Positions 1-11,506 of a DNA stretch of 64,000 bases are shown here, in pieces (the first letter of the stretch is position 1; each line of letters begins with the position of its first letter). Source of the DNA: Myotis daubentonii (Eukaryota > Chordata > Mammalia > Chiroptera > Vespertilionidae); the NCBI RefSeq assembly GCF_963259705.1, contig NC_081842.1, forward strand, positions 91,998,433-92,062,432, given 5' to 3'. A model generated the notes under the pieces. It searched no databases, was not told the origin of the DNA, and worked only from the letters and a program-made list of their open reading frames with translations. A program made the position numbers and the translations under genes.

Positions 1-766
1 AATAGCATGCTATTTAGTCTCCATGTGTTTGATTTTTCTGGATTGTTTTTGTTGTAGTTGATTTCCAGTTTAATGCCTTTGTGGTCTGAGAAGATGCTTG
101 ATATGATTTCAATTTTCTTGAATTTGAAGAGACTTTGTCTGTGACCCAATATATGGTCTACCTTTGAAGATGACAAATGTGCACTTGAGGAGAATGTATA
201 TCCTGTGGCTTTGGGGTGAAATGTTCTGAAGATGTCAATTAATTCTATCTGATCTAGTGAGTCATTTAGGATTGATGTTTCTTTGCTGAGTTTCTGTTTA
301 GAGGATTTGTCCAGTGGTGATAATGGGGTGTTAAGGTCCCTTACTATGATTGTATTGCTGTCAATCTCTCCCTTGATCTCCTCCAGAAGATTTCTTATGT
401 ATTTGGGTGCTCCTATATTGGGTGCATATATATTTACCAGAGTTATTTCTTCTTGTTGGACTGCTCCCTTTAGTATTATGAAGTGGCCTTCTTGATCTCT
501 TTTTATGTCCTTCACTTTGAGATCTAATTTGTCAGATATAAGTATTGCTACCCCGGCTTTTTTTCACTTCCATTGGCCTGAAAAACCTTTTTCCATCCCT
601 TCACCATCAGTTTGTGTGCATCTTTTTTTCTGAGGTGGGTTTCCTGTAGCCAGCAGACATATGGGTCATGTTTTCTTATCCACTCATTTACCCTATGCCT
701 TTTGACTGGGGAATTTAATCCATTTACATTTAAAGTTATTATTGATAGAAACTTGTTAGTTGCCAT
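1..766 (-). pseudogene. L1 ORF2 endonuclease region, broken, cut by window edge
   Basis: The start codon at 764-766 opens a protein beginning MATNKFLSIITLNVNGLNSP, the typical N-terminus of L1 ORF2p (apurinic-like endonuclease domain). The catalytic-site QETH tetrapeptide lies at about residues 41-44. The first frame runs only 72 residues (766-548) before a frameshift or stop. Homology continues in other frames to position 1 by comparison with 31273-30513. An intact L1 ORF2p nicks target DNA and reverse transcribes L1 RNA; this copy cannot. Confidence 0.85.
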
Positions 767-814
767 TTTTGTTCTTTACCACTGCGATCCTTCTTTGTTT
801 CCTGTTTTTTCTAT

Positions 815-1726
815 TTACAGCAGACCCTTTAGCATTTCTTGCATTGCTGGCTTGGTTGTAATAAACTCCCGTAGACCGTTTTTGTCTGTGAAGCTCCTTA
901 TTTTACCCTCAATTTTGATTGATAGCCTCTCTGGGTACAGTATTCTTGGATTCAGACCCTTCCTTTGCGTGACTTTGTATATTTCATTCCATTCCCTTCT
1001 TTCCTGATGTGTTTCTGTTGAGAAATCAGTCGCTAGACTAATGGGGGATCCTTTGTAGGTAACTTTCTATCTCTCTCTGGCTGCTTTTAAGATTTTTGCT
1101 TTGTCGTTGGTGTTTGCCAATTTAATTATTATGTGCCTTGCGTCGGTCTTTTCGGGTTCATTTTGTTTGGGACTCTGTGAGCTTCTTGGATTTGTGTGAG
1201 TTTTTTCTTCCCTATATCAGGGAAATTTTCTATTACTATTTTTTCAAACAGGTTTTCTATTCCTTGCTCAGTTTCCTCTCCTTCTGGCACACATATTATT
1301 CGGATGTTGTTTCGTTTAGCATTGTCCCAGAGTTCTCTTAGGCTCTCCTCCTGCTTTTTAATTTTTTTTTTCTAGAAGCTGTTCTGTTTGGGTATTTTTT
1401 CCTACCTTGTCTTCTAGCTCGCTGATGTGGTCCTCTGCTTCTTCTAGTCTACTGTTGATGCTTTCTATTGAGTTCTTTATGGCAGTGATGTCATTTTTCA
1501 TTTCTTCTTGGTTTCTCTTCATTTCCTCTTGGTTCTTCTTCATTTCCTCTTGGTTCCTACATATATTGTTGAATTTGTCTTCCATTCTTTTCATCCACCT
1601 TATGGCCATTTCTCTGAATTCTTTCTCTGACAGGTTGCTTGCCTCCATTGCCTCCATTTCGTTTACTTCCTTTTCTGATGATGCCTGTTTTTCTTTCATA
1701 TGTGGGTTGGTTCTTTGTTTCACCAT
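815..1726 (-). pseudogene. L1 ORF1 (RNA-binding coiled-coil protein), frameshifted
   Basis: Starts at 1726 with MVKQRTNPHMKEKQ. The first 122 codons are open (to 1358), then the frame breaks at a long T run near 1364-1372; the rest, to a stop near 815, is recognisable only by nucleotide homology to the ORF1 at 31329-32321. The visible part is the basic N-terminus followed by coiled coil. It contains three consecutive heptads of the form NQEEMKK / NQEEMKR / NQEEMKN, then the conserved IKNSIESINSRLEEAEDHIS segment. The RRM and C-terminal domain lie in the broken part. Confidence 0.8.
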
Positions 1727-3560
1727 GATCTCTCTTCTCCAGGTGTTTGGTTATGTAGTTCTCTCTCTGCTGCGTTGATTTAAAGGCACAAAATACAACA
1801 CAACAAGGCACAACGTACAAGGCACTGAACAAAATGTATTCACGATATTAATAACCCCAAATAAAGGTGACCACCTGAGCAAAGAGAATTAGGGGATAAA
1901 GAAGAAAAAAGAGAAAAAGATTAAAGAGAAAAAGAAAAAACAAAAAGGAGTGCCAAAATGAGATTGGGAAAAGGGAGAGAAGAAAAAAACAAACAGACAA
2001 AAAAAAAGTAAGAGAGAGAATGAAATAGAGGTGGGGAAGAGGCTATTTGTATGGGGAGAAAACTCTAAGAGAACCGCAACTAATCTCAATGAATTCCAGC
2101 AGCAGATCCCTGGAGATTAATGCAAACTACAAACAACCACTAATATCAAGCAAGGCAAGGGAAAACAGAAGCACAAAAATAACCAGAGAAAGAAAAAATA
2201 AGCAAAAAGAAAACTGAAAATGAAAAACAAAACAATCTCCCAAACAAGCATAAAAAAGCCCAATATACTCAAAATCAAGCAAACATAGCAAAACGACAGA
2301 GAGAGAGAGAAAAAAAATTGGATAGTGAAGAAAGATAAGAGAGAGGTGTATATGGATTTAGAGCAAGGGATTGGAAATTAGATATATAAGTAGGGTGAAA
2401 TTAAGACAGTGGGTAAAAAGAAGGAATAGGGAAAATCTAAAGCAGGAATAGGGTAAGAGAAACAGGACAACAAAAGGGGAAAAGTGAGGAAGAGAGTTTT
2501 GGCTTAAGGGTAAATGTGAGATAGAGAGAAATGATGCTAAAGGAACGATGAAAATAGAGTGTAGAACACTAATCCCAAAATAAAATAAAGAAAAATAAAA
2601 AATAAAAAACAAAATGACACTTGAAAAAATGGTAAAATAATAGCAATAATACTGGTTAAGAAAATGTAGTAATTAAAAAGGTAAAATCAAGTGATGAAAA
2701 AAAAATAAAAAAAGAATAAAATAGGTTCTTAATGAAATGGTGAAAAAAGAATTTAAAAAAAATATATAAAAATATGCAGTAGTGAAGGTGCTTCAGATCT
2801 TCTACTCTTCTTTTTGGCATGCCTTAGTCCTGCCAGGCATTCAGGAGAGTGTTGAATTTCCCTGCGATACACTGTCCCTCCGTGCCGTAAACCACAGTCC
2901 TGATTTTAAGGCAGGTTGTATTTGTTTACCTGACTGCCTTTATTTGTGATCACAGAAGAGACAGTTCGTGGATCTGCCTCTGGGTGGCAGTGTGTCTGGA
3001 TTGACCTCCGAGGCTATAAGTCCTCTCTATCAGTAGGGTTTTTTTTTTCCTCTATGGTACTTGAAACTGATTTGGGAAAGTCCACTGCCCAGAGCTGGTT
3101 CTTCAATCGTCACTGCCCGCTCTGTTTCCCAGGCTCCCCAAAAAGAACCCTCCCCCAAAGGTCTGCGAATGACCCCAGCTGGGGAATCCCATGCACTGGG
3201 TTTAATAATCAAATGCACGGATCTAAGGGGAACTGTAACAAGAGCCTGCTACGTTGTGCGAACTCACAAGCCTCCACCTTCCAGGTCTGCGCACAGTCTC
3301 CGTGCGCCCACTCGCCCCTGGCACCAAGCAGCCGGCACACTGGCAAAGCCCAAGGCTGCTTTTGTACATCCAGTCCAGCTATGGACCTATTTCCAGCCTT
3401 CCCTTCTGCCAGCAGCCCTGTGGGGCCCCTTCCCCACTCGCGGGTCACGCTGGTCAAAAAGGCTGCGGACTCAGTGGGGCACAGATTTCAGCCCGTGCGC
3501 GTGCGCGAACTCGGTCCTCTCTCCAACCCAAATTGCAAACTGTGTTTAGGTCTCAAGTAG

Positions 3561-5261
3561 TATTGAATACTTCTGCCTATTTCCTGGGACTCATGCTATC
3601 ACTGTGAGAGCAAGCTTGGGATATCCTGCTGGAAGATGAGAACAGAGGGTGCTGGAGCCAGCTCGAATTAACTAGCAGTAGCCAGTGATGTAAATTTTTT
3701 TCAACTTCATATCCAGTTACATCATGTTGATAGACTGAAATTACTTTGAGAATGAATTTTGACTTGTCTTTGTGGATCAAATTATTTTCTCAATTTTATC
3801 TCTTCATCCAGGGGTCCTAATTCAGTCTATTTTTCTATAGTTGAAGTCCCCAAATTTCTAAAATCTTTTCTTTTCTCTTTTATTCCTACTTGCAAGCTGG
3901 CCACTTTTTTTTTCTGAGCTTGTCTCTTTATTTTAATACATTTCTTAGCTAAATCACCAGCAACTGAAACACACTACCAATATTTGTTTTCAAAACTTCA
4001 TATCTAAAGTACCGAATCTTCCTTCTAAATTATTTCAAACAATTTTATAAGGATATTTCTCCATTGTAATTTTTAACTGCCAATAAAAGTTCTATTTCAT
4101 AATATGTTGAATTCATAAGCCAAGTCCATATAACTTATTTTTAAAGGCAGCATTTGGTGTTTGATACCAAGGACAGGGTGTAGTCTCCACATTGTATTCC
4201 CTCAATAATTAATTTGATGGAGACTCTATTGTCTGCAGAGATGTAGATTGCTGTGTCAATGAAAAAGGGACATGGCAAATTATACCATTTCTTAAAGGTA
4301 AAAAATCCATGAGTTTATACAATGCCCAGTGTGTCAAAGAGGAATACTACCATTTCCAAGAAAGAAGAAAAACAAATATCTGAGAATAATAGTAATGATT
4401 TCCATGGTAGCTATTAAAAGGACAAATAATAGAAGATCACATATACCAGATAGAAAGATTGGCATGATTAAAGGAAGAAAGACATGGCAGATATTGAAGA
4501 AAATGTTCACTTGTTTTCTAGTGCATTAATATAATCACATGCAGCGTGCAGAGTGGGTATAAATGGAGATTGGGTATTTGGATGCCTGCCACACAGAAAG
4601 CATCAGTGACGTCAGTCTGAGTGAGGGCAGTAGGAGTATAGAAAAGGGAACTATAGCAACTCTCAGATAAGTAAAGCAAATGTCCTTTTCCATTTCAGCA
4701 CAGGAGAAGGAAACCCAGAATAGTAAGAAGAAGAAGAAAAATTTCAACCTGATACCCACTCTTGGGTTAGTTATCTGGTTAGTTTTAGGAGAAAGGAGGT
4801 GAGAATAAAATGGATGAGATTGAAGCTTCAAAGTTGGCCAAATGTTTGTTTGTAATTGAAATGACAAGAAAGTTAGAAAACTGCACAAGAAATGTGCTAT
4901 TGTGGAATTTAAAGGGAGAGTAAAAAAAGGAAAGAAAAGGCTGATGGCAGTTTACAAACAAATAAAATAGGTACGTATGGTCAATTCTTGTTATTGACAC
5001 ACAGTTATGTTCTTGAAAGTCACCACAAACCCTAAAATAGTGAATATAAAACCATTGCTTCTGGGGGAAATGTAGGATTAGATTCCTGAGAACCTCTGAT
5101 TATAACATTTTTATTAACTGATCAATATATTACCTTTTTATGTGTTTCTGTTTAAAGACACCTTATTTCATATATATTTGATTAATTAGCTTTGAATTCA
5201 GGGCAAATAGCACTATAACTCCTGCCTGTATATCCTTTCTTTTTCTTGAAGGTAGCAAATC
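3561..5261. other. AT-rich sequence without recognised genes
   Basis: No gene or complete mobile element is recognised. Open frames of 60-120 codons occur on both strands but lack domain signatures. The stretch holds the first copy of a 78-bp duplicated block (3798-3875), listed separately. Confidence 0.5.
3798..3875 (+). repeat. 78-bp duplicated block, copy A
   Basis: By eye this block matches 6339-6416 with four substitutions and no gaps. The flanks do not match. Neither copy resembles any other repeat in the window. Confidence 0.8.
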
Positions 5262-5502
5262 AATTAATTTTTTTTGAAAATTTCTTTATTTTTTACAGAG
5301 AGGAAGGGAGAGGGATACAGAGTTAGAAACATTGATGAGAGAGAAAAATCCATGAGAGAGAAACATCGATCAGCTGCCTCCTGCACATTCTCTACTGGGG
5401 ATGTGTCCACAACCAAGGTATGTGCCCTTGATTGGAATCAAACCTGGGACCCTTCAGTCTGCAGGCAGGTGCTCTGTCCACTGAGCCAAACCGGCTAGGG
5501 CT
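5262..5502 (-). mobile_element. Ves-type SINE
   Basis: tRNA-derived bat SINE in reverse orientation. The plus strand shows the T-rich tail, then the ACAGAGAGGAAGGGAGAG body, the purine-rich GATGAGAGAGAAA block and, at the right, the complement of the tRNA-like head (GAGCCAAACCGGCTAGGG). Related sequence flanks both sides (TCAATTAATTTTTT left, TCAATTGATTTTTT right), a likely target-site duplication. The same body recurs at 18725, 37537 and 45690. Confidence 0.9.
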
Positions 5503-5514
5503 CAATTGATTTTT

Positions 5515-5705
5515 TAAAAATTGAATTTATTGTAGTGATGTTGGTTAATACAGTTATATAGGTTTCAGGGATACAGTTCTACAATATATCATCTGTATAA
5601 TGTATTGTATGTTCACCACCCCAAGTTCAGTCTCCTTCCATCACCATTTATTCCCCATTTACCTTTTCCTACCTCCCCCACCCCCTTTCCTTCTTGTAAT
5701 CATCA
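5515..5705 (-). mobile_element. Old L1 3' UTR fragment
   Basis: Contains the mammalian L1 3'-end phrases GTGATGTTGGTTAATACA and GTTCACCACCCCAAG in the antisense sense. Only the terminal part is present, as expected for a 5'-truncated insertion. The large microsatellite at 5739 begins right after it. Confidence 0.65.
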
Positions 5706-5738
5706 TACTGTTATCTGTCTACAAGACAACATAATATT

Positions 5739-5812
5739 CTTCCTTCCTTCCTTCCTTCCTTCCTTCCTTCCTTCCTTCCTTCCTTCCTTCCTTCCTTCCT
5801 TCCTTCCTTCCT

Positions 5813-5892
<80 letters not shown>

Positions 5893-5895
5893 TCC

Positions 5896-5946
<51 letters not shown>
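5739..5946. repeat. Compound microsatellite (TTCC)n (TTTC)n (CT)n
   Basis: About 76 bp of TTCC, then about 78 bp of TTTC, a short mixed stretch, then about 45 bp of CT. All pyrimidines lie on the plus strand. The long reading frames here (Ser/Phe/Leu or Arg/Glu/Lys repeats) are artefacts of the repeat. Confidence 0.95.
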
Positions 5947-5949
<3 letters not shown>

Positions 5950-6252
5950 TTTTTTTCCCCTTTGTAAGGCACATCATAGGCTTTTGCACTTAGGAACACT
6001 AGACAACACTTTAGCATTATACTCAGAGATCATTTTAAGCAGCAAAATCAAAAACAAAAAGCATAAATACATTTTTTAAATGTAGTTCCAGAGATTGAGG
6101 ACTATGACAGGAAGAGGAATGTCTGGTTCAAGGCTATTCCACTTATAAGTGGGGAATGTTGAGTGTACAGTTTTTTTAGGATAGTGTGAAAGTCCAAGGC
6201 TCTAAGAGATATTGTGAGAGAAGAGCAATGAACACATTTCCATGGTTGAAAT

Positions 6253-6297
6253 AGTTATTCTTCTCAAACTCTAGTTTGAAGTTTGAGAAGAATAACT
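6253..6297. repeat. Perfect 18-bp inverted repeat with 9-nt loop
   Basis: AGTTATTCTTCTCAAACT at 6253-6270 is followed after nine bases by its exact reverse complement at 6280-6297. No transposon termini or RNA gene are evident around it. Confidence 0.85.
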
Positions 6298-6338
6298 TCA
6301 AAAATCATAATTAAAAATAAGTATATATATTTATTGGT

Positions 6339-6412
6339 ATCTCTTTATCCAGGGGTCCTAATTTAGTCTAGTTTTCTACAGTTGAAGTCCCCAAATTTCT
6401 AAAATCTTTTCT

Positions 6413-6416
<4 letters not shown>
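6339..6416 (+). repeat. 78-bp duplicated block, copy B
   Basis: Same block as 3798-3875 with four substitutions. It abuts the (AT)n microsatellite beginning at 6417. Confidence 0.8.

Positions 6417-6508
<92 letters not shown>
6417..6508. repeat. Compound microsatellite (AT)n (AG)n
   Basis: About 55 bp of AT repeats followed by about 36 bp of AG repeats. Confidence 0.95.
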
Positions 6509-6511
<3 letters not shown>

Positions 6512-7139
6512 AAATTTTTTTTTAAAATATGAAAGGGCACAAAAATCACAAAGGAATTGTCCCTTTTACTTAGTCCTCCAATTAGTCAGAACTTCCTATT
6601 GGATGACAAATATTGCTATGCAGAAGGAAGGAATCTAGGAGAATATGGTATTTGGGAGAGTTTTAATGGGTCCTCTGCATTTGGATAGATGAAGATGGAT
6701 TATTAGTGCATTTGCAGAGACATTATGAGAGAATCTTGATGGGAATAAATCACAGAAAGGGGGTCAGAATAAGAAGAAAATTGCCAATTACAGATTTACT
6801 GAAAAGTTTTAAGTTACATGATCATAATTCTCTTTTGTGTTACATATTCCAAGGAATAGAAATTATATCAGTTGATCTCAGAAATGTATTTTTAATTTTC
6901 CTTCACTATTAGAAGTGTTCCTTAATACCCAATGAAAATTACCTATTAATTTTATCCCAGTGATTTATTTAGTAGGAGAAGGATTATGAAAGTCTAGAGA
7001 GAAAACAAATCCAACAGTAAAAAATAAATCAATAAAATACAACCTTGTTTGAATTTCAAAGTTATTTCTGAGAGTTTCAAAAGCCTTTGGAGTTTTAAAC
7101 AAACTCCACTGAAATAGTTCTACAGTCCCATGAAGTAGG
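6509..7139. other. AT-rich sequence, nothing recognised
   Basis: No gene, repeat family or structured element could be supported. Confidence 0.5.
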
Positions 7140-7255
7140 GGCAGGCACTATAATCTCTATATTACAGCTGGGGCCTTTGAGGCACAAAGCCATTTAAGTG
7201 ATATGTCCAAGGTCACTGAGCAAGTCACTGGTAAGGCCAAAAATAGAATCCCAAT
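7140..7255 (+). mobile_element. MIR SINE remnant
   Basis: Shows the diverged MIR core and tail: a TATTACAG, GAGGCACAAAG and GTCCAAGGTCACTGAGCAAG series, corresponding to the usual lower-case-count pattern of ancient mammalian MIR copies. Heavily mutated. Confidence 0.6.
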
Positions 7256-8084
7256 TCTTCAGCTAGTTCTTTGTTCAGGAGACCATATTGGTTCTTTTAT
7301 TACACTGAGGATAAAATTTAGCTTTATACCAGAGGATTTTTTTCTTATATGCCAACCTAAAAATCAACATTTAAAAAGACCACTAAATTGATATTAAATC
7401 CAATCATATGTCATGCTTGAGATTTTCAAACTCTTCAACAGTGTTTTCTTGTTGTTTAAGATGAAAATGTGCATAGGTAGTTTTTCACTATTATCATTTC
7501 AATTCATAAAACTTTCCTCTCTCCCCTAAATATTTAATGGCTCTATTTAACAATGAATATGTTCTGGTTTCTGCACAAGGAAATGCGAGCCATAGTAATT
7601 GGCTTTGCCTTCAGACAGCTGAGTCGGCAAGAAATCAGGCAGCCTATAGAAAACCTTTTATTTGCTATCAGTTTTTCAGAGTTTCAAGCCATTGAAATAT
7701 GTTGAAAAAAATCTGTGAGGCAACTAAACCATGCAAATTAACCTTACATCTGCTTTATATGGCTCCTGAACCTCCAGATTTGTAATTCCTTATCTGTGGC
7801 TGCTCAAACAATTTTCTGGTTCATAATGCTGTCGGTGCAAAGGTAGAAAAGGAAAGTGGATTATAGTCTCAAGTACATATTTTTCTAAAAGTATTTGTAT
7901 TTTTCCAGTCATGAAAAGAATCTTTTCCCCTCTTGTATGAATCCTTGAGAGCTAGAAATTCTACTTTTCAAGCTTCATATCTATACATACTAATTTTGTG
8001 GAAAATGATTTTATAAAGACCCAAATTGTTAAATATTTTTAAAGAAGTACATGTGCAATCCATATAAGATCTTGCATGTATATG

Positions 8085-8094
8085 TGAATATATA

Positions 8095-8146
<52 letters not shown>

Positions 8147-8190
8147 TATATATATATATATGTGTGTGTGTTTATATATATACATATATA
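8085..8190. repeat. Mirror/palindromic TG-TA microsatellite
   Basis: GTGTGTGTGTATA runs into (TA)n and then TATACACACACA, followed by more TA and GTGTGTGTGT. The CA and TG blocks flanking the TA core are mutually complementary, so the tract can fold on itself. Confidence 0.85.
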
Positions 8191-8224
8191 TTCTGTTTTA
8201 GAATTACATGCAATTATAACATAA

Positions 8225-8415
8225 TAGATAACATTTATTAAGCAATTACCTTATGCCAAACACTCTGAGAAGGTCTTAACATATAATTTCTCACTTATCC
8301 TCATAACATTATGAAGTGACTATAATTATTATTCCCATTTACTTAATGAGGAAACTGAGAGCATAAGTTAACTGCCCAAACTTATATAGCTTTCAAGTGG
8401 GATATCAGCATTATA
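8225..8415 (+). mobile_element. MIR SINE remnant
   Basis: Recognisable ancient MIR pattern: ATTTATTAAGCAATTACC, ATTATTCCCATTT, ATGAGGAAACTGAGAG and TTAACTGCCCAAACTTATA in order. Confidence 0.7.
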
Positions 8416-8470
8416 AATATGATAGTCTAATTCTCCTCCGCTAGGTGTGAATTGGAATTATATGTGGACA

Positions 8471-8895
8471 TCTATAATAATAAAAGCATAATATGCCAAT
8501 CAACCCAATAGCAGAAAACCATCCGGAGGACCATGCTATGACACGCACTGGTGCCAGGCCATCCAAGGAAGGTGCAATGCGATTGGTGGGGAGGCAGGGA
8601 GGGGGTATTGCCCCACAATCGCCCTGCAGAGGGAGGCCCAGGCCACCAGCCAGTGGGGCAATCAATGGGGGGCTCCACAATCACCCCAAAGAGGGAGGCA
8701 GGGCCATCAATCGCAGGGGGGGGGGGCGGGGAGCCTTCACGGACCAGGGAACCCAGGATGTGTGGTGGTGGAAGCAGGCAGCTCCAGGCCAAGGCAGGTG
8801 TGGGGGCGGGGGAGGGGGGGCGCGGAAGTGGCTGGGGCTGCAGCTGGGGCTGCGAAAACCTACCCTTGCACGAATATCGTGCATCAGGCCTCTGG
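8471..8895 (+). mobile_element. Non-autonomous Helitron
   Basis: Rolling-circle transposon. The 5' end TCTATAATAATAAAAGCATA follows an A (8470). The 3' end has hairpin TGCACGAATATCGTGCA (7-bp arms) about ten bases before the terminal CTGG (8892-8895; canonical CTAG with one substitution), followed by T. There is no target-site duplication, as expected for Helitrons. The interior is GC-rich with G tracts and encodes no Rep/helicase protein. The several long frames across it on both strands are composition artefacts. Confidence 0.85.
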
Positions 8896-10957
8896 TATGA
8901 ATATAAAAAAATATATAACATCTAGAAGTTGAATCAAAGTTGACTCAGTTCATAAACTGAGCATCCAGACAAAATAAATGTTTTCAGTAGTTTGCACAGC
9001 TACCAAGTTCTCTAATCTGAAGTGTTATTTAGATAGCAATCCACTAGAGCTTTCATAGTTGACATCATCAGATAATGTAAAATTGCAAACCAGATAGAAA
9101 CTATATATTTATAGCGTTTACACAACAGGCACACATTTTCTAGCTGACATAATTTTAAAAATTAGATAGATAAAATAGTTTTCATTTGTTTAATTTTCTG
9201 TTGGATGTTTTTTAAACAATTTGTTTTACCACATATAAGGACTTCCATATGTCCTCATGGTTGGTGATTTAACAACTTTTCTCTACTCCCCATTCTTTAT
9301 TCGGATGACTCTGCTCTGATGTTACAAAAATACCTCTTGCTAAGACACTTAGGTCTCTCCAAAGTGCAACTTGAAATTGAACATCTGAGTATATAGCTTA
9401 GGGACATTTTTTTGCAGGATTTGTTACTCTCTATTATTCCCCCTTCCTATTTTTTTTTTTTACTCCATGTTATTCTGGTCCCAACTTTTTATTCTGCTTT
9501 CTCTCATTTCTGTATAAGCAATTCTTTAATAAACATTGATGTTTCTCAATGTTCAGTCTGTAGACTCCTACTTTTCTTATTGTATACCCCCATAGGTGAA
9601 CATCTATAATAAATACATTTGTGTAACTGTGTGGGCGCAAACACATGCATGTGAAAAAGAGAAGGCCTGTGAGCTTCAGATTCAATTTGTCTACTGTAAT
9701 TTCCCAACTCCACTATTCATGATTGAGGAGACAAAACAGTTAAATATGATGATCACAGGTTCCTCAGGAACTTAACACCTGAGAGTTGAAGACTGAGAAA
9801 AATTCTGTTATGTGAATGTATCTGGCATAAATTTTTAAAAATTTTATTCTTAAAAAAAAACCTGTCTTTAAATGGTACCATGCTAATAAAATTTCCTTCT
9901 AAAAGTTCACTAAAAGATCAGATTCAAAACATTTTCTGGTCTTTTTTTAGTTTCTAGACTGATCTCACTTTCCCACTTGTTAAAGACTGCTGCAAATTGA
10001 AGCTTCATTTTCAAACTCAACAGTAAATTTTCTTCCTCTCCTTTTCTAGTTCCAGCATAGACCAGCATACCATGGGAAAGATGAAGTTAAGGTGAGGAAA
10101 TTAGTGTCTGTTCTTTATATACTTCTTTCCCCACTCTTTTAGGTGCTAGATCCTCTCGTGTGTTGAGGCATGAGTAGGAAAAGGAAAATGTTCAATAATC
10201 CCTTCTTTACCTGGGCAGGATTACAGAGTTTCCTTGCTTGGATATAACTATCTTATTCCTTGACTGTGAGCTCCAACATGTTATGATGATAAGGTATGCA
10301 TTCGTGTGCTGCTACTCTAGGCATTTTTACATCTGAGGTTTGGCCTCACTTGTTAGTCGGCCTTTAGCTGATGACCTTTCTACTGTTTTCCTCTAATTCT
10401 TATGTCCCTCTTGCCTCTTTATTCCCCACATCTGTAGGTGTAAAGTCAATCCTATATCCTACAATACTACCTCTCTTTGTAGGTCTAGTGGGCCCCTGCA
10501 GAATGCTCCTTTATACACTTAGAGGAGATATTCTTGGTTCCCTCTATGTCTTGCAACCCACACACACATTAATATTCTTTCTCTGGCTCACTTTCTCTTT
10601 CTCTGCCCCTTTTATTCTCCTTCCAAATCTCTTCTGTTCAGTTAGCATAAGTACCTATGATAGTGTCCTCCTCCTAAACAGATGCACAAGGAATGAAAAG
10701 TGTTTTCTCTTCTTGAAGACTTTACCAATTTTAGAAAGGACTCTCATAGAGTCCCCTTCCATCTCTTCAAAGTGGGAAAAGTTCACTTTCCATAAGGAGG
10801 CATCTCTACAAAATGTCAACCACAGCTTTATTTTAATTCTATAGAAATGAGGAGGAATGAGTAGGTTGACACATGTCCATTCTCTTACTTACATCTCTCA
10901 ATAGTGTCAACTTCTGGTGACTCTGAATTTAGAGTGTGAAGTGCTTAGGGCAGTCTA
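8896..10957. other. AT-rich sequence without recognised genes
   Basis: No coding exon or repeat family could be supported. The longest open frame (10371-10844, plus, 157 codons) is hydrophobic and low-complexity in composition, with no domain signature, splice context or repeat homology; I do not treat it as a gene. Confidence 0.5.
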
Positions 10958-11504
10958 CACAGAGTGGCCAGATTATTATGACCACCTGACGTTTGTAGGC
11001 AAATTAGCTATAATTTTGCGCTGAAGTTGCTAGAGGGCCAGACCATTATAAACTTATGAATAGCACAACATACCTAAGTATCATTGTTGATCAAATTCAT
11101 CCTATCATGTTGGTGGCGTATCCCAATGGAGATGGCTTCTTCCAACAAGACAATGCACCATGCCACAGTGCTCGTATTGTGCAGGAGTGCTTTCAAGAAT
11201 ATGAGGGAGACTTTACCTTGCTTAGGTGGCCCCCACAATCACCAGATCTCAATCCAATTGAGCATTTGTGGGATGAAGTTCAAAGAGCCATCAGGCAGCT
11301 GGTTCCACAACCATCCAATCTCACAGAACTGGACAGTGCTATTCATCAGGCATGGTGTTAGATTCCTCGCATCACCTTTCAACATCTCATGGAGTCAATG
11401 CCAAGAAGAATCACCGCAGTATTGAAGGCAAAAGGTGGCCCAATGAAGTACTGATGGGGTGGTCATGATAATCTGGCTGGTCATAATAATCTGGCCACTC
11501 AGTG
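10958..11504 (+). mobile_element. Tc1/mariner (DD36E, Incomer-like) transposon, internally deleted
   Basis: Flanked by TA target duplications (10956-10957 and 11505-11506). Left terminal repeat CACAGAGTGGCCAGATTATT matches the inverted right end CTGGCCACTCAGTG. The right end carries the terminal motif twice in tandem (from about 11458 and from about 11480). The interior keeps only the C-terminal part of a transposase; the N-terminal DNA-binding half is deleted. The same family recurs, inverted and longer, at 37897-38701. IS630-Tc1-mariner elements move by cut-and-paste into TA. Confidence 0.9.
11056..11361 (+). pseudogene. Mariner transposase C-terminal fragment (DDE domain)
   Basis: A 101-codon open frame beginning MNSTTYLSI. 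It contains QQDNAPCHSA (second catalytic Asp) and SPDLNPIEHLWDEV (catalytic Glu). Counting codons gives 36 residues between the Asp and the Glu, rather than the 34 usual for Tc1, which places it with the DD36E group. The first catalytic Asp and the helix-turn-helix region are absent because of the internal deletion. Homology continues past the stop at 11361 into another frame as far as about 11450. Confidence 0.85.
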
Positions 11505-11506
11505 TA

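Larger units (their letters stand above)
1..3560 (-). mobile_element. L1 retrotransposon, 5' portion (ORF2 start, ORF1, 5' UTR), continues left of window
   Basis: Read on the minus strand, this runs 5' UTR (about 3560 to 1727), ORF1 (1726 to about 815), a short spacer, then the first part of ORF2 (766 to 1). It is collinear with the fuller L1 at 27149-34985: position 1 matches about 30513 there. Both share the A-rich, purine-rich 5' UTR half and the GC-rich outer half. The rest of ORF2 and the 3' end should lie left of position 1. Reading frames are interrupted, so the copy is dead. The 5' boundary near 3560 is set by loss of GC-rich sequence; I see no CCAAGATGGC start motif, so the element is probably 5'-truncated or diverged there. 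Confidence 0.88.

Noticed and set aside
2946..3607. 204- and 162-codon plus-strand frames
   Set aside because: They lie antisense across the GC-rich L1 5' UTR, overlap each other in different frames and match no protein family.
5605..6017. Frames of 92-120 codons over 5605-6017
   Set aside because: Created by the TTCC/TTTC/CT microsatellite; no protein-like composition outside the repeat.
8472..8925. Overlapping long frames on both strands (124-149 codons)
   Set aside because: They cover a GC-rich non-autonomous Helitron and show only Pro/Gly-rich composition typical of G-tract DNA.
10371..10844. 157-codon plus-strand frame
   Set aside because: No domain, no splice or promoter context and no homology to anything else in the window; hydrophobic residues follow from a T-rich strand.
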